Shown piece after piece: positions 43,014-51,914 of a stretch of 64,000 nt of DNA (position 1 is the stretch's first letter; every line of letters begins with the position of its first letter). The notes under the pieces are model-generated. The model worked only from the letters and a program-made list of their open reading frames with translations. It ran no database searches and was not told where the DNA came from. Position numbers and translations under genes: made by a program. This DNA comes from DATARH01 sp963712835 (GTDB lineage: Bacteria > Pseudomonadota > Alphaproteobacteria > ATCC43930 > CGMCC-115725), in contig CAVQJJ010000008.1 in NCBI GenBank assembly GCA_963712835.1, forward strand, positions 62,001 to 126,000. Direction: 5' to 3'.

Positions 43014-43998
43014 GTGAGCATTGCCTCGTCGTTGCCCCGGTGGAGCTGGCGTCGGACGAGTTTCGCGACCGCCTTGTTTGTCGCCACCGCGCTGGTCGGT
43101 TGCGCGACGCCGCCGACCGATCTCGCGGCGCGCGCCGCGTACGAGCAGTCGAACGATCCACTCGAGCCGCTGAACCGCAAAACCTTCGCGCTCAATCAAT
43201 CTCTCGACAAATGGTTCTTCAAGCCCACCGCGCAGGCTTATGTAGCGGTTCTGCCGGGCGACGCGCGCAAAGCCGTCCACCACATGCTCGACAACATGAA
43301 GGAGCCGACCCTCTTCTTCAACAATCTGCTCCAAGGCCAGTTCGAGCGCGCATCGATCACCCTTGGGCGGTTTGTCGTCAACACCACGGTCGGGTTCGGC
43401 GGCATGGTCGATGTCATGACGTTGAGCGGGGTCGAACGTCAGCCCGCCGATTTTGGCCAGACCCTCTATGTTTGGGGCGTTCCTTCCGGGCCTTATCTGA
43501 TCCTGCCGATCCTCGGCCCGACCAATCCACGCGACGCGGTGGGCAGCGCCGTCAATTCCTATGACGATCCGTTCACCATCCTCGCCAACGATCACGGCGT
43601 CACCGAGCTGACAACCGCTCGCTTTGTCGTCGGCGGCATAGAGGAACGCGCCAGCGTCCTCGACGAACTCGAATTCGCTGGAAAAGAACTCGGTCGATTT
43701 TTACGCCGAGATGCGCAGCCTCGCGCAGCAGCATCGCGCGGCGGAGCTGAAGAATGGCAAGGCCCCCGACGCCGAACCCGATCTTTATATGGATCCCGGC
43801 AAGGCGGCCCCGGCGAAGCCCGGCGCGGCGAAGTCGCCGCCGGCGCGCATCGCCTCCCCGGCGCTTCCACTGGTGCGCATCGCCGTCACGGTGCATCCGC
43901 CGGTGCGCTATCGGGGGCACACCGCTTTGCTGAAGCGCCCGTCGGGCCGCGTCGTCAGCCGGTGTGCAGCGCCGCGGTGCGTTGCTCCAAAAGCCTGA
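43014..43998 (+). CDS. mlaA: MlaA/VacJ-type lipoprotein with an apparent +1 frameshift
   Basis: The frame starts at GTG 43014 and encodes a signal peptide ending in the lipobox LVGC, so the Cys should be lipidated. The MlaA domain follows: NDPLEPLNRKTFALNQSLD, LQGQFERASITLGRFVVN and GPTNPRDAVGSAVNSYDDPF. After SVLDELEF the frame becomes Arg-rich and runs on to 44084. The natural continuation (KNSVDFYAEMRSLAQQHRAAEL) is in the next frame and ends at 43998. Removing one T in GAATTCG near 43676-43680 gives LDELESLEKNSVDFY, as in relatives, and a product of about 327 residues. Mutation or sequencing error are both possible. MlaA acts with MlaC-type proteins in lipid traffic at the outer membrane. 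Confidence 0.85.
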
Positions 43999-44596
43999 CG
44001 AGAGCGTCGGCGCCGCCCTGCTGCAGCACGCTGGTAAATTCCGAGCGGCGCGCCGCGAGCTGGCTGATCGTACCGCTCAGGTAAACATCGATGACCTGCC
44101 ATGCGCCGTCCGCCCCCTGGCGCATCAGGTAGTTGAGGGCCACCTTTTCGCCATTCGATTTGACCAGCGACGATTTGACAATGGGGCCGTTGGCGCTGGT
44201 TGCCGGAGCGGGATCGACCTCAAAGCGTTCACCGCTATAACCGTCAAACTGGCTGGCGTATTCGGCGATCGTGTAGGTCGAGAATAGCTCGGTCAGGCGC
44301 TGCTGCTGAGCGGGGGAAAGCTGGGCCCAGCCCGGTCCCACCGCGAGCCGGCCCATCAGCGCGAGGTTGTAGGTCTGGGTAACGGCGGGAGCAAGGCGTT
44401 GGTAGCGTTGATCGAACGACAGATGCTGGGCATCCTTCATCTCGGCCAGAAGCGCGTCGTAGAAGCGCTGGATGACCGCCGCCGGCCCGGCGTCCGCGGC
44501 GCAGGCTCGACCCAATTTGAAGGCGGCGGGCAACGCCAGCACCGTTACCAGAGCACGTCGTGAAACCGGCATCGCTTGCATTGTGTGGGCCGTCAT
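43955..44596 (-). CDS. hpnM: HpnM, MlaC-like toluene-tolerance (Ttg2) family periplasmic protein
   Basis: The 213-residue protein has a signal peptide (about 34 residues, ending in GRACA) and an MlaC-type domain: VIQRFYDALLAEMKDAQHLSF, RLTELFSTYTIAEYASQFDGY and GAWQVIDVYLSGTISQLAARRSEF. MlaC proteins shuttle phospholipids across the periplasm. In hopanoid clusters this family is called HpnM and probably works with HpnN. Its 3' end overlaps the end of the converging mlaA gene by about 44 bases. Confidence 0.9.
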   Translation of the reverse strand: MTAHTMQAMPVSRRALVTVLALPAAFKLGRACAADAGPAAVIQRFYDALLAEMKDAQHLSFDQRYQRLAPAVTQTYNLALMGRLAVGPGWAQLSPAQQQRLTELFSTYTIAEYASQFDGYSGERFEVDPAPATSANGPIVKSSLVKSNGEKVALNYLMRQGADGAWQVIDVYLSGTISQLAARRSEFTSVLQQGGADALVRLLEQRTAALHTG

Positions 44597-44794
44597 TTGT
44601 CAATGAGGCGACAGTGATAGCAAAGTGGGGCGCATGACACAGGCCAAAATCGCGTGTTCCGGCTTGACCGTACTGAACCGCCATAATCTGCCAGGCAATT
44701 GCGCTTATGGCGCAAGTTGTGGCAGGGATAGACTGGCTTGCGCGCGATTACCGGCCGCGCGCCGCCGCGAGGCTCTGGAGGCGGAAAGACGATC

Positions 44795-45736
44795 ATGATT
44801 CGAGTAGTCCTGGCCCAGCCCCGCGGCTTTTGCGCCGGAGTCGAACGCGCGATCGAAATCGTCGAGCGCGCGATCGAGAAATACGGCCCGCCGATCTATG
44901 TTCGGCACGAGATCGTGCATAACCGGCACGTCGTCGAGCGGCTGCGCGCGAAAGGCGCCCGCTTTGTCGACGAGATCGACGAGATCCCACCCGGCGCGGT
45001 GACGATCTTCAGCGCTCACGGCGTCGCCAGCGTGATCGAGACGCGTGCCGAGGAGCGTGGGCTGCCGATCATCGACGCGACCTGCCCGCTGGTGTCGAAA
45101 GTGCATATCGAAGGTCAGCGTTACGCCAATCAGGGACGCGAGATCATCCTCATTGGCCATGCCGGACACCCGGAGATCGAAGGCACGATGGGCCGCATCA
45201 CCGGTAAAGTGCACCTCATTTCAAAGCCCGAGGAGGTCGCGGCCTTGCGGGTCGCCGACCCCGAAAAGCTCGCCTTCATCACCCAGACGACGCTGTCGGT
45301 CGACGACACCCGCGCCGTCATCGAGGCGCTGAAGGCGCGGTTCCCGTCGATCGTCGGTCCCGACACCAAGGACATCTGCTACGCCACGCAGAACCGCCAG
45401 CGGGCGACCCTGGAACTAGCGAAGATCGTCGATGTCGTGCTGGTGGTCGGCGCGCCCAACAGTTCGAACTCCAACCGGCTGCGCGAAATCGCCGCCGAGT
45501 TCGGCGTGCCGAGCTATCTGATCGAGGACGCCAACGCGCTCGATCCGCGCTGGCTCGACGGGGTATCATCGGTCGGCATCACCGCCGGCGCGTCGGCGCC
45601 CGAGGTGCTGGTCGAGGAGCTCGTCGAGCGGCTGCGGCAGATGGACGAGATCGAAATCGAACGGCTTTCCGGCGTTACCGAGAACGTGCGTTTTCGGATG
45701 CCCACCCGGCTTGCCGAGCCGGTCGCTAGCAATTAA
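44795..45736 (+). CDS. ispH: 4-hydroxy-3-methylbut-2-enyl diphosphate reductase
   Basis: IspH (LytB) makes isopentenyl and dimethylallyl diphosphate in the last step of the MEP pathway, using a [4Fe-4S] cluster. The three cluster cysteines are Cys13 (RGFCAGV), Cys97 (IDATCPLVSK) and Cys195 (DICYATQNRQ). TIFSAHGV and LIGHAGHPE are also present. The protein is 313 residues, a normal length. It lies 25 bases upstream of hpnH on the same strand, so precursor supply and hopanoid side-chain synthesis are probably co-transcribed. Confidence 0.97.
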   Translation: MIRVVLAQPRGFCAGVERAIEIVERAIEKYGPPIYVRHEIVHNRHVVERLRAKGARFVDEIDEIPPGAVTIFSAHGVASVIETRAEERGLPIIDATCPLVSKVHIEGQRYANQGREIILIGHAGHPEIEGTMGRITGKVHLISKPEEVAALRVADPEKLAFITQTTLSVDDTRAVIEALKARFPSIVGPDTKDICYATQNRQRATLELAKIVDVVLVVGAPNSSNSNRLREIAAEFGVPSYLIEDANALDPRWLDGVSSVGITAGASAPEVLVEELVERLRQMDEIEIERLSGVTENVRFRMPTRLAEPVASN

Positions 45737-45761
45737 ATCAAGCAAAACGAAAGGTTTCCCG

Positions 45762-46880
45762 GTGGCGATTACGCTGCATCAGAAAATTCGCGTCGGCGCC
45801 TATATCATGGGCCAGCACATTCGCGGCGTGAAACGCTACCCGCTGGTGCTGATGCTCGAGCCGCTGTTCCGCTGCAACCTTGCCTGCGCCGGCTGCGGCA
45901 AGATCGACTATCCCGACCCCATCCTCAACCAGCGCCTGTCGGTCGCGCAATGCCTCGAAGCCGTCGACGAGTGCGGTGCGCCTATCGTCGTGCTGGCCGG
46001 TGGCGAGCCCCTGCTACACCGCGAGATCGAGCAGGTTGTCGAGGGCATCATCGCGCGCAGGAAATTCGTCTATCTCTGCACCAATGCGCTGCTGCTCGAA
46101 AAGAAGATCGACCAGTTCAAGCCGAACCCGTATTTCGCCTGGACCGTGCACCTCGACGGCGACAGGGAAGACCATGACCGCTCGGTCTGCCTCGACGGCG
46201 TCTACGACCGCGCGGTCGAGGCGCTGAAGCTCGCGAAGTCGCGCGGCTTCCGCGTCAACATCAACGCGACGCTGTTCAACACTGCCGAGCCCGAGCGCAT
46301 GGCGAATTTCTTCGACGCCGTGACCGAGATGGGCATCGACGGTATCACCATATCGCCCGGCTACGCCTATGAGCGCGCGCCCGACCAGGAGCATTTCCTC
46401 AGCCGGCGGCGTACCAAGGAGCTGTTCCGCGACATCTTCCGGCGCGACCCGAAACGCCGCTGGAGCTTCAACCAGTCGAGCCTCTTCCTCGACTTCCTGG
46501 CCGGCAACCAGACTTATCACTGCACCCCGTGGGGCAATCCGTGCCGCAATTATTTTGGCTGGCAGCGGCCGTGCTACCTCCTCGGCGAAGGCTACGCCCG
46601 GACCTTTAAGGAGCTGATGGAAGAGACCGATTGGGACTCTTACGGCACCGGCAATTACGAGAAATGCGCCGACTGCATGGTGCATAGCGGCTACGAGGCG
46701 AGCGCCGTGGTCGACACCGTGAAGCGCCCATGGAAGGCCGCCGTGGTGGCACTGCGGGGCATCAGGACCGAGGGCGAGATGGCTCCGGAAATTCCGCTCG
46801 ACCGCCAGCGCCCGGCACAATACGTCTTCTCGAATCATGTCGAGAAGGCGATGGCGAAGCTCTCCGCCGCGGACGATTAA
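45762..46880 (+). CDS. hpnH: Adenosyl-hopene transferase HpnH, radical SAM
   Basis: HpnH joins a 5'-deoxyadenosyl unit to diploptene, the first step of the C35 side chain. The cluster cysteines are Cys38, Cys42 and Cys45 in FRCNLACAGCGKIDYP. The family also shows APIVVLAGGEPLLH, AWTVHLDGDREDHD, GITISPGYAYERAPDQ, and a Cys-rich C-terminal part (YHCTPWGNPCRNYFGWQRPC). I start it at GTG 45762, with AAAGG seven bases upstream, because homologs begin near this point. The product is 372 residues. Confidence 0.96.
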   Translation: MAITLHQKIRVGAYIMGQHIRGVKRYPLVLMLEPLFRCNLACAGCGKIDYPDPILNQRLSVAQCLEAVDECGAPIVVLAGGEPLLHREIEQVVEGIIARRKFVYLCTNALLLEKKIDQFKPNPYFAWTVHLDGDREDHDRSVCLDGVYDRAVEALKLAKSRGFRVNINATLFNTAEPERMANFFDAVTEMGIDGITISPGYAYERAPDQEHFLSRRRTKELFRDIFRRDPKRRWSFNQSSLFLDFLAGNQTYHCTPWGNPCRNYFGWQRPCYLLGEGYARTFKELMEETDWDSYGTGNYEKCADCMVHSGYEASAVVDTVKRPWKAAVVALRGIRTEGEMAPEIPLDRQRPAQYVFSNHVEKAMAKLSAADD

Positions 46881-46952
46881 TTGCTAATTCTCCGCCGCTT
46901 CCCAGCGAAAGCCGGACCGCATTTTTTTCAACTTTTCGAGCGGTTGCTCTGG

Positions 46953-46972
46953 GCCCCGCGCATGCGCGGGGC
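46953..46972. repeat. Perfect 20-bp GC palindrome between hpnH and hpnG
   Basis: GCCCCGCGCATGCGCGGGGC is a perfect inverted repeat in the 102-base gap between the two converging genes hpnH and hpnG. It may act as a bidirectional transcription block, although there is no T run. It is related to the other GC hairpin repeats in the window. Confidence 0.8.
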
Positions 46973-46982
46973 GACGAAATAT

Positions 46983-47693
46983 TTAGGCGCCCGCCAGCAT
47001 CCGGTTCAAGGCGTGCGCGGGACCGACCAGCGCCTGCAGCGCCTGGCGCGCCTCGCGCGCGACGGTCAGCAGCGTCGGCAGTTGGCGCGGCCGGGTCAGC
47101 ACCGACGCCAGCACCTGGCCCAGCGCCGGGGTGCCGTCGCCGTTGAGCGGCACTAGCGCCGCGGGCGGCAATTCGCGCACCGCCGGGTCGGCGATCGCGC
47201 GCAGCACGACAAAAGGAATGCCGAGCGCCGCCGCGGCCCGCGCCACCACGACGCTTTCGAGATCGACGGCGATCGCCCCCGTCTCACGCCACGCGCGCCG
47301 CTTGTCGGTCTTGGTCGCGACCGCTAGTTGCGCGCCGAGCACCGGCCCTTCGATCGCGCCGATCTCCACCGCCAGCTCGCCGATGCGCGGCCGGATCGCG
47401 TCGCTAGAGAGCCAGTGCCGGTCGTCATCGACGACCTCGGTCGATAGGATGATGTCGCCCGCCCTGAGACCCGGCTTCAGCGCACCTGCGATGCCGAAGC
47501 TGACCAGGCACTCGGCGGCCGAGGCCGCTTCCTCGACGACCTTGACCGTGCGCCGATGGTCGCCCCCGCCGACCACCACCGACAAGCCGGCACGCCGGGC
47601 GATTTTCGCCTCGGCCTCCAGGCCAGTCGTGCAGAGCACCGTGTAGGACAGTGTAGATCCCCCGAGCGCCAGATTGTTATTGGCGACGCGCAT
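46983..47693 (-). CDS. hpnG: Hopanoid-associated phosphorylase/nucleosidase HpnG
   Basis: The 236-residue protein has the purine/uridine phosphorylase fold: the conserved loops LSVVVGGGDHRRTVK, SFGIAGALKPGLRAGDIIL and AVDLESVVVARAAAALGIPFVVLRAIAD with the catalytic-site Asp and Glu. HpnG removes adenine from adenosylhopane to give the ribosylhopane form. The ATG at 47693 has TAAGGA almost touching it, so a slightly later start (for example the GTG encoding VLCTTGLEAEAK) is possible. It is transcribed away from shc by 85 bases. Confidence 0.92.
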   Translation of the reverse strand: MRVANNNLALGGSTLSYTVLCTTGLEAEAKIARRAGLSVVVGGGDHRRTVKVVEEAASAAECLVSFGIAGALKPGLRAGDIILSTEVVDDDRHWLSSDAIRPRIGELAVEIGAIEGPVLGAQLAVATKTDKRRAWRETGAIAVDLESVVVARAAAALGIPFVVLRAIADPAVRELPPAALVPLNGDGTPALGQVLASVLTRPRQLPTLLTVAREARQALQALVGPAHALNRMLAGA

Positions 47694-47778
47694 TCCTTAC
47701 CCGCCACCGAAGCGTTTCGCCAGCGCGAAATCGGTGGTGCATTGTTGCGCAAAATGAAAGGCTTGTCCTTCGTTTAGA

Positions 47779-49728
47779 TTAAATTCCGAAGGCCACGCGC
47801 GGCGAATTGGCCTGGTTCAGGCGGCGATAGCGCGCCAGCGCCCACAGCGGGAAATACCCGCGATAGCCGTGGTAGCGCAGGTAGAAGACGCGCGGAAAGC
47901 CTACCGCCGTGTACCACGGCTCATCCCAACCGCCATCGGCCTGCTGACGGTCGATCAGGTAGGCGATGCCGCGTTCGACGGCCGGGTGCGACACTTCGCC
48001 CGCCGCCATCAGCCCGAGAAGCGCCCAGGCGGTCTGCGACGCGGTGCTGTAGGGCGCTTCGCCGCGCGGCTCATCCGGCGCGTAGCTGGCGCCGCTCTCG
48101 CCCCAGCCGCCGTCGGGTCGCTGACGGGCCAACAACCATGCGACCGCGCGGCGGATTTCCGGCGCGTCAGAATCGATCCCGGCGGCATTGAGCCCGGCCA
48201 GCACCGACCAGGTGCCATAGATGTAGTTAGTACCCCAGCGTCCGAACCAGCTGCCGTCGGGCTCCTGCTCACGGCGCAGGAAATCGAGCGCCGCGGCAAG
48301 CACCGGGTGATCGGGCGGATAGCCGGCCTGCGACAAAAAGCCGAGGCAGCGCGCCGACACGTCGGCGGTCGGTGGGTCGAGCAGCGCGCCGTGGTCGGCG
48401 AACGGGATGTGGTTGAGATAGGTGTGCGTGTTGTCGGCGTCGAACGCACCCCAGCCGCCGCCTTTGCTCTGCATGCCGATGATCCACTCGGCGGCGCGCT
48501 CGAGCGCCTCGCGATAGCGACCGGAATCGAAGCGGTCGAGCGCGAGCCCCGCCGCGGCGGTGTCGTCGACATCGGGGTAGTGCGCGTTCTCGTATTGAAA
48601 CGCCCAACCGCCGGGTCTGAGGACCGGACGCTGAGCCGCCCAGTCGCCGACGATGTCGAGCACCTGTTTGCCGGCCAGCCAGTCGAAGGCGCGCTCGAGC
48701 GGCTTGCTGAGCGCATCGTCGCCGACATCCATCAGCGCATGCCCGGCGAGCACGGTGTCCCACACCGGAGACAGGCAGGGCTGGACATAGGCCGTACCGT
48801 TATTACGAGCCACCATCTTGTCGACCGCGCTTTTCGCGGTGACGCAGAGCGGGTGGTCGAGCGGATAGCCGAGCGCCACGTACATGATCAGCGAATTGGC
48901 CATCGCCGGGAAAATCCCGCCGAGCCCATCCTCGCCGTTGAGCCGGTCGGTGACGAACTCGACCGCCTTGTCGATCGCGCGCTGGCGCCGTTTTTCGGGG
49001 AAATAGGGCTCGATCGCGCGCACCGTGCGGTCGAGCGCGACAAAAGCGCGGCCCATCATCGAGGGCGTCGGTGGGGTGATCCAGTCGGTGACGCGATCCG
49101 GAGGCTCAAGGAAAAGTTCGGCGATCGACACGCCGCGCGGGTTTTTGCCGCGCGGCTGCTTGGCCATCAGCACGGCCAGCGGCACCACCACCACCCGCGA
49201 CCAGTACGAGATCTTGTCGAGATGGAACGGGAACCAGGCCGGCAGCAGCATCAACTCCACCGGCATTGCCGGCACCGCGCGCCACGGCACTTCGCCCCAT
49301 AGCGCCAGCAGGATGCGGGTGAAGACGTTGGCACGCCGCGCGCCGCCCGCCTTGAGGATCGCCTCGCGGGCGCGCGCCATATGCGGTGCGTCGACCGTGT
49401 CGCCGACCGCCTTCAACGCGAAATACGCTTTTACCGAGGCGCTGAGGTCGAACGCGCCGCCCCGATAGAGCGACCAGCCGCCATGATCTTCCTGCGTCGC
49501 GCGCAGATAGCGGGCAATGCGCTGTTCCAGATCGGCATCGATCGTGTCGAGATAATGCTGCAGCAGGATGTACTCGGCCGGAATGGTCGCGTCGGCTTCG
49601 AGCTCGAAGACCCAATGCCCGTCGTCCTGCTGGCGCGACAGCAACCACTTGGTGGCGCGCGTTACGGCCTTATCAAGCGAGGCGGGCTTTGTCACGCCTG
49701 GGGTCACCGGCACCGGTTCGGGTGTCAT
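47779..49728 (-). CDS. shc: Squalene-hopene cyclase
   Basis: Shc (HpnF) cyclises squalene to hopene and hopanol. The 649-residue protein has the catalytic Asp-Val-Asp-Asp motif at residues 386-389 (HYPDVDDTAAAGL), and several QW repeats (GWSLYRG, QSKGGGWGAFDADN, GSWFGRWGTNYIYG, RPDGGWGESGASY, QADGGWDEPWYTAVGFPR). The start at ATG 49728 overlaps the end of hpnE by 56 bases; a larger frame upstream lacks homology. It is the first gene of the hpn block after hpnACDE and a likely membrane-associated protein. Confidence 0.97.
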   Translation of the reverse strand: MTPEPVPVTPGVTKPASLDKAVTRATKWLLSRQQDDGHWVFELEADATIPAEYILLQHYLDTIDADLEQRIARYLRATQEDHGGWSLYRGGAFDLSASVKAYFALKAVGDTVDAPHMARAREAILKAGGARRANVFTRILLALWGEVPWRAVPAMPVELMLLPAWFPFHLDKISYWSRVVVVPLAVLMAKQPRGKNPRGVSIAELFLEPPDRVTDWITPPTPSMMGRAFVALDRTVRAIEPYFPEKRRQRAIDKAVEFVTDRLNGEDGLGGIFPAMANSLIMYVALGYPLDHPLCVTAKSAVDKMVARNNGTAYVQPCLSPVWDTVLAGHALMDVGDDALSKPLERAFDWLAGKQVLDIVGDWAAQRPVLRPGGWAFQYENAHYPDVDDTAAAGLALDRFDSGRYREALERAAEWIIGMQSKGGGWGAFDADNTHTYLNHIPFADHGALLDPPTADVSARCLGFLSQAGYPPDHPVLAAALDFLRREQEPDGSWFGRWGTNYIYGTWSVLAGLNAAGIDSDAPEIRRAVAWLLARQRPDGGWGESGASYAPDEPRGEAPYSTASQTAWALLGLMAAGEVSHPAVERGIAYLIDRQQADGGWDEPWYTAVGFPRVFYLRYHGYRGYFPLWALARYRRLNQANSPRVAFGI

Positions 49729-51046
49729 CGCTCCGCTCTGCACTGTCGGAAACCGCCCGCCCATATGTGGCGCGAGCGCCGGAAGGCCGGGCAATCGTGT
49801 CGGCCGCGGCAAGACCGGAGCGAATAGCGCCTTCGATCGTCGCCGGCAAGCCAGTATCGACATAATCGCCCGCAAGTAGCAGGTTGTTCCATCGCGTTTT
49901 CGTCGCTGGGCGTTTTTTCAGCCCCGCCGGCGTCGCGCGAAATGTCGCGCGCCGTTCCTTGACGACACGAGAGGGCGGCACGGGTTGTTCCGGTAGCCCA
50001 TAGGCCAGGGCGACATCGCGCCACAAGGTCGCAGCAAGCTCTTCGGCCGGGCGGTCGACCAGCGCATCGGCGGCACTCACCGTGACCGAGACGACCTCGC
50101 GCTTCCGAAACACCCATTCCGCCGTGCCGCCGATCAGCCCGATGAACAGCGGCGCGTCCGACAATGCGCCGGGGGAAATGGCCAAGCGGTAATGCGCGTT
50201 GACGATCGGTGCGTGGTCGTCGGGCACGGCCAGCTCGGGCACGAGGCGCGCCGCGACCGGGGCCGGCACCGCCAGGACGACTTGATCGTCCGCCGTCACA
50301 TCGACGAGGCCGTCGTCGAAATTGAGCTCGGCGACGCGGTCGCCGGTAAAGCCGATGCCGCGCAGCCGCGCCGCGAAGCGGATGTCGGCGCCGCGGATGC
50401 CCAACCTAGCCAGCGCCGGATCGACGAGGCTCTCGGACAAACCCTCGCGCGGCACCAGCGGCAGACACGCCGCCGCGCCGCGTCCCAGCGTCTCGCTCAG
50501 CACCTGCCCGTAAAGCCGTGCCGAGCCGGCTTCCGCGCCGGTGTTGAGCGCCGCAACCGCGATCGGCTGCCACAGCCGGCGGTAAAGGGTGCTCTCGGGG
50601 TCGAGGCAATCGGCAACGGTCGCTTCCGGCGCGGCCGCGCGCAGCCGGCGTGCCGCCAGGTAATCGCGCGCCCGCGTCCCCGGCACTCGCCGGTTCCCGC
50701 ACAGCACCCACCACGGCGCCGACCCGCGATTGGGCCGCAGCGTCCAGCGTTCGCCGGTCGCCAGATCGACAAACGGGAAGGCCGCTTCGCCAGGGCCCTC
50801 CAGCGTGTCCAGCGCGCCGATCAGCCGCAAATAGGTCATCGCCGAGCGATTGCCGGACAACAGAAGATGATTGCCGTTATCGATCCGGCAGCCGAGCTCG
50901 CCGTCGAGATATGACCGGCAGCGTCCGCCGGCATGGTCGGTGCTTTCGTACAGCGCGACCCGCCGCCCGGTGTCGGCGAGTGCCACCGCGGCCGCGAGCC
51001 CGGCGAGCCCGGCGCCGACGACATGCACCCGGCCGACGGAACTCAT
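49673..51046 (-). CDS. hpnE: Hydroxysqualene dehydroxylase HpnE
   Basis: The 457-residue flavin enzyme starts with the Rossmann FAD motif (VHVVGAGLAGLAAAVALAD). It reduces hydroxysqualene to squalene. Segments typical of the family include GNHLLLSGNRSAMTYL, TGAEAGSARLYGQVLSETL and GDYVDTGLPATIEGAIRSGL near the C-terminus. Its start overlaps the hpnD stop (ATGA) and its end overlaps the start of shc by 56 bases. All genes from hpnA to shc read in the same direction and overlap. Confidence 0.94.
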   Translation of the reverse strand: MSSVGRVHVVGAGLAGLAAAVALADTGRRVALYESTDHAGGRCRSYLDGELGCRIDNGNHLLLSGNRSAMTYLRLIGALDTLEGPGEAAFPFVDLATGERWTLRPNRGSAPWWVLCGNRRVPGTRARDYLAARRLRAAAPEATVADCLDPESTLYRRLWQPIAVAALNTGAEAGSARLYGQVLSETLGRGAAACLPLVPREGLSESLVDPALARLGIRGADIRFAARLRGIGFTGDRVAELNFDDGLVDVTADDQVVLAVPAPVAARLVPELAVPDDHAPIVNAHYRLAISPGALSDAPLFIGLIGGTAEWVFRKREVVSVTVSAADALVDRPAEELAATLWRDVALAYGLPEQPVPPSRVVKERRATFRATPAGLKKRPATKTRWNNLLLAGDYVDTGLPATIEGAIRSGLAAADTIARPSGARATYGRAVSDSAERSDDTRTGAGDPRRDKARLA

Positions 51047-51903
51047 ATCAGCCCGTGGCGCAGCACTAGCCACAATTTGCGGCCTTTGGAGAGGCTGACC
51101 CGCGCGGCGGGGTCGCGCCATCCCGCCTCGACCAGCGCGTCGAGCATCGCCCGGTAAAACGCGCCCATCACTGCCGCCGGCCGCATCGCGCGGCGCGACG
51201 AATGCGCCATCGCCGCCTCGGCCGCCGCGAAATGTCCGATCGCCACCTCCGCCAGGTCGCGGCAAGCCGCCGGCAGCGCTGGATGGCGCAGCACCGCTCC
51301 CGGCTCGGTGCCGCGGATGCCGTGGCGGTCGAGCAGCTCGCGCGGCAGATAAAGCCGGCCGCGCTCGGCGTCCTCGGCGAGGTCGCGCAGGATGTTGGTG
51401 AGCTGCAGCGCCCGGCCCAACGCGTCGGCGACCCGGTGCGCCGCCTCACCGGGGTCGCCGAAGACATGCACGGATAGATGCCCGACGGCTGCCGCCACCC
51501 GCGCGCAGTAAAGGTCGAGTGTCGAGAAATCGGGCGCGCGGATCGGCTCGCCCGAATCCATTTCCATGCCGTCGATGATGTCGTGAAAATCCCGCTTGCG
51601 CAGTTGGAAGCGGGCGACCGGCGCTTCCAGCGCGCGGGCGATCAATTGGTGCGGCCGACCGGTGTAGACCGCCTCGATCTCATCGTGCCACATCGCCAGG
51701 CCCGCGGGCCGTTCGGCCTCGGGCCAATCGTCGGCAATATCGTCGACCTCGCGGCAGAAGGCATAGACCGCGTACATGCCGTCGCGCCGCTCCTGCGGCA
51801 GCATCCGCATTGCCCAGTAGAACGAGGTGCCGGCCGCCTCGACCCGACGGCGAATGGTCTCGCGTAGCGAGGCCTCGTCGGCGATCGCGCCGACGCTATC
51901 CAC
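51043..51903 (-). CDS. hpnD: Presqualene diphosphate synthase HpnD
   Basis: The 286-residue squalene/phytoene synthase-like enzyme joins two farnesyl diphosphates to presqualene diphosphate. It shows the two Asp-rich motifs (FCREVDDIADDWPEAE, with the first, and ALQLTNILRDLAEDAERGRLYLP, with the second). The start is uncertain: GTG at 51903 gives the normal length, a TTG at 51918 straddles the hpnC stop. Its end overlaps the hpnE start. Confidence 0.93.
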   Translation of the reverse strand: MDSVGAIADEASLRETIRRRVEAAGTSFYWAMRMLPQERRDGMYAVYAFCREVDDIADDWPEAERPAGLAMWHDEIEAVYTGRPHQLIARALEAPVARFQLRKRDFHDIIDGMEMDSGEPIRAPDFSTLDLYCARVAAAVGHLSVHVFGDPGEAAHRVADALGRALQLTNILRDLAEDAERGRLYLPRELLDRHGIRGTEPGAVLRHPALPAACRDLAEVAIGHFAAAEAAMAHSSRRAMRPAAVMGAFYRAMLDALVEAGWRDPAARVSLSKGRKLWLVLRHGLI

Positions 51904-51914
51904 GACCGCGCCAC

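Noticed and set aside
46953..46972. Rho-independent terminator after hpnH
   Set aside because: It is a perfect palindrome but there is no T run on either side; it is listed as a repeat.
47869..49302. 477-codon plus-strand frame over shc
   Set aside because: It is an antisense shadow of the squalene-hopene cyclase gene, which has motifs along its entire length.
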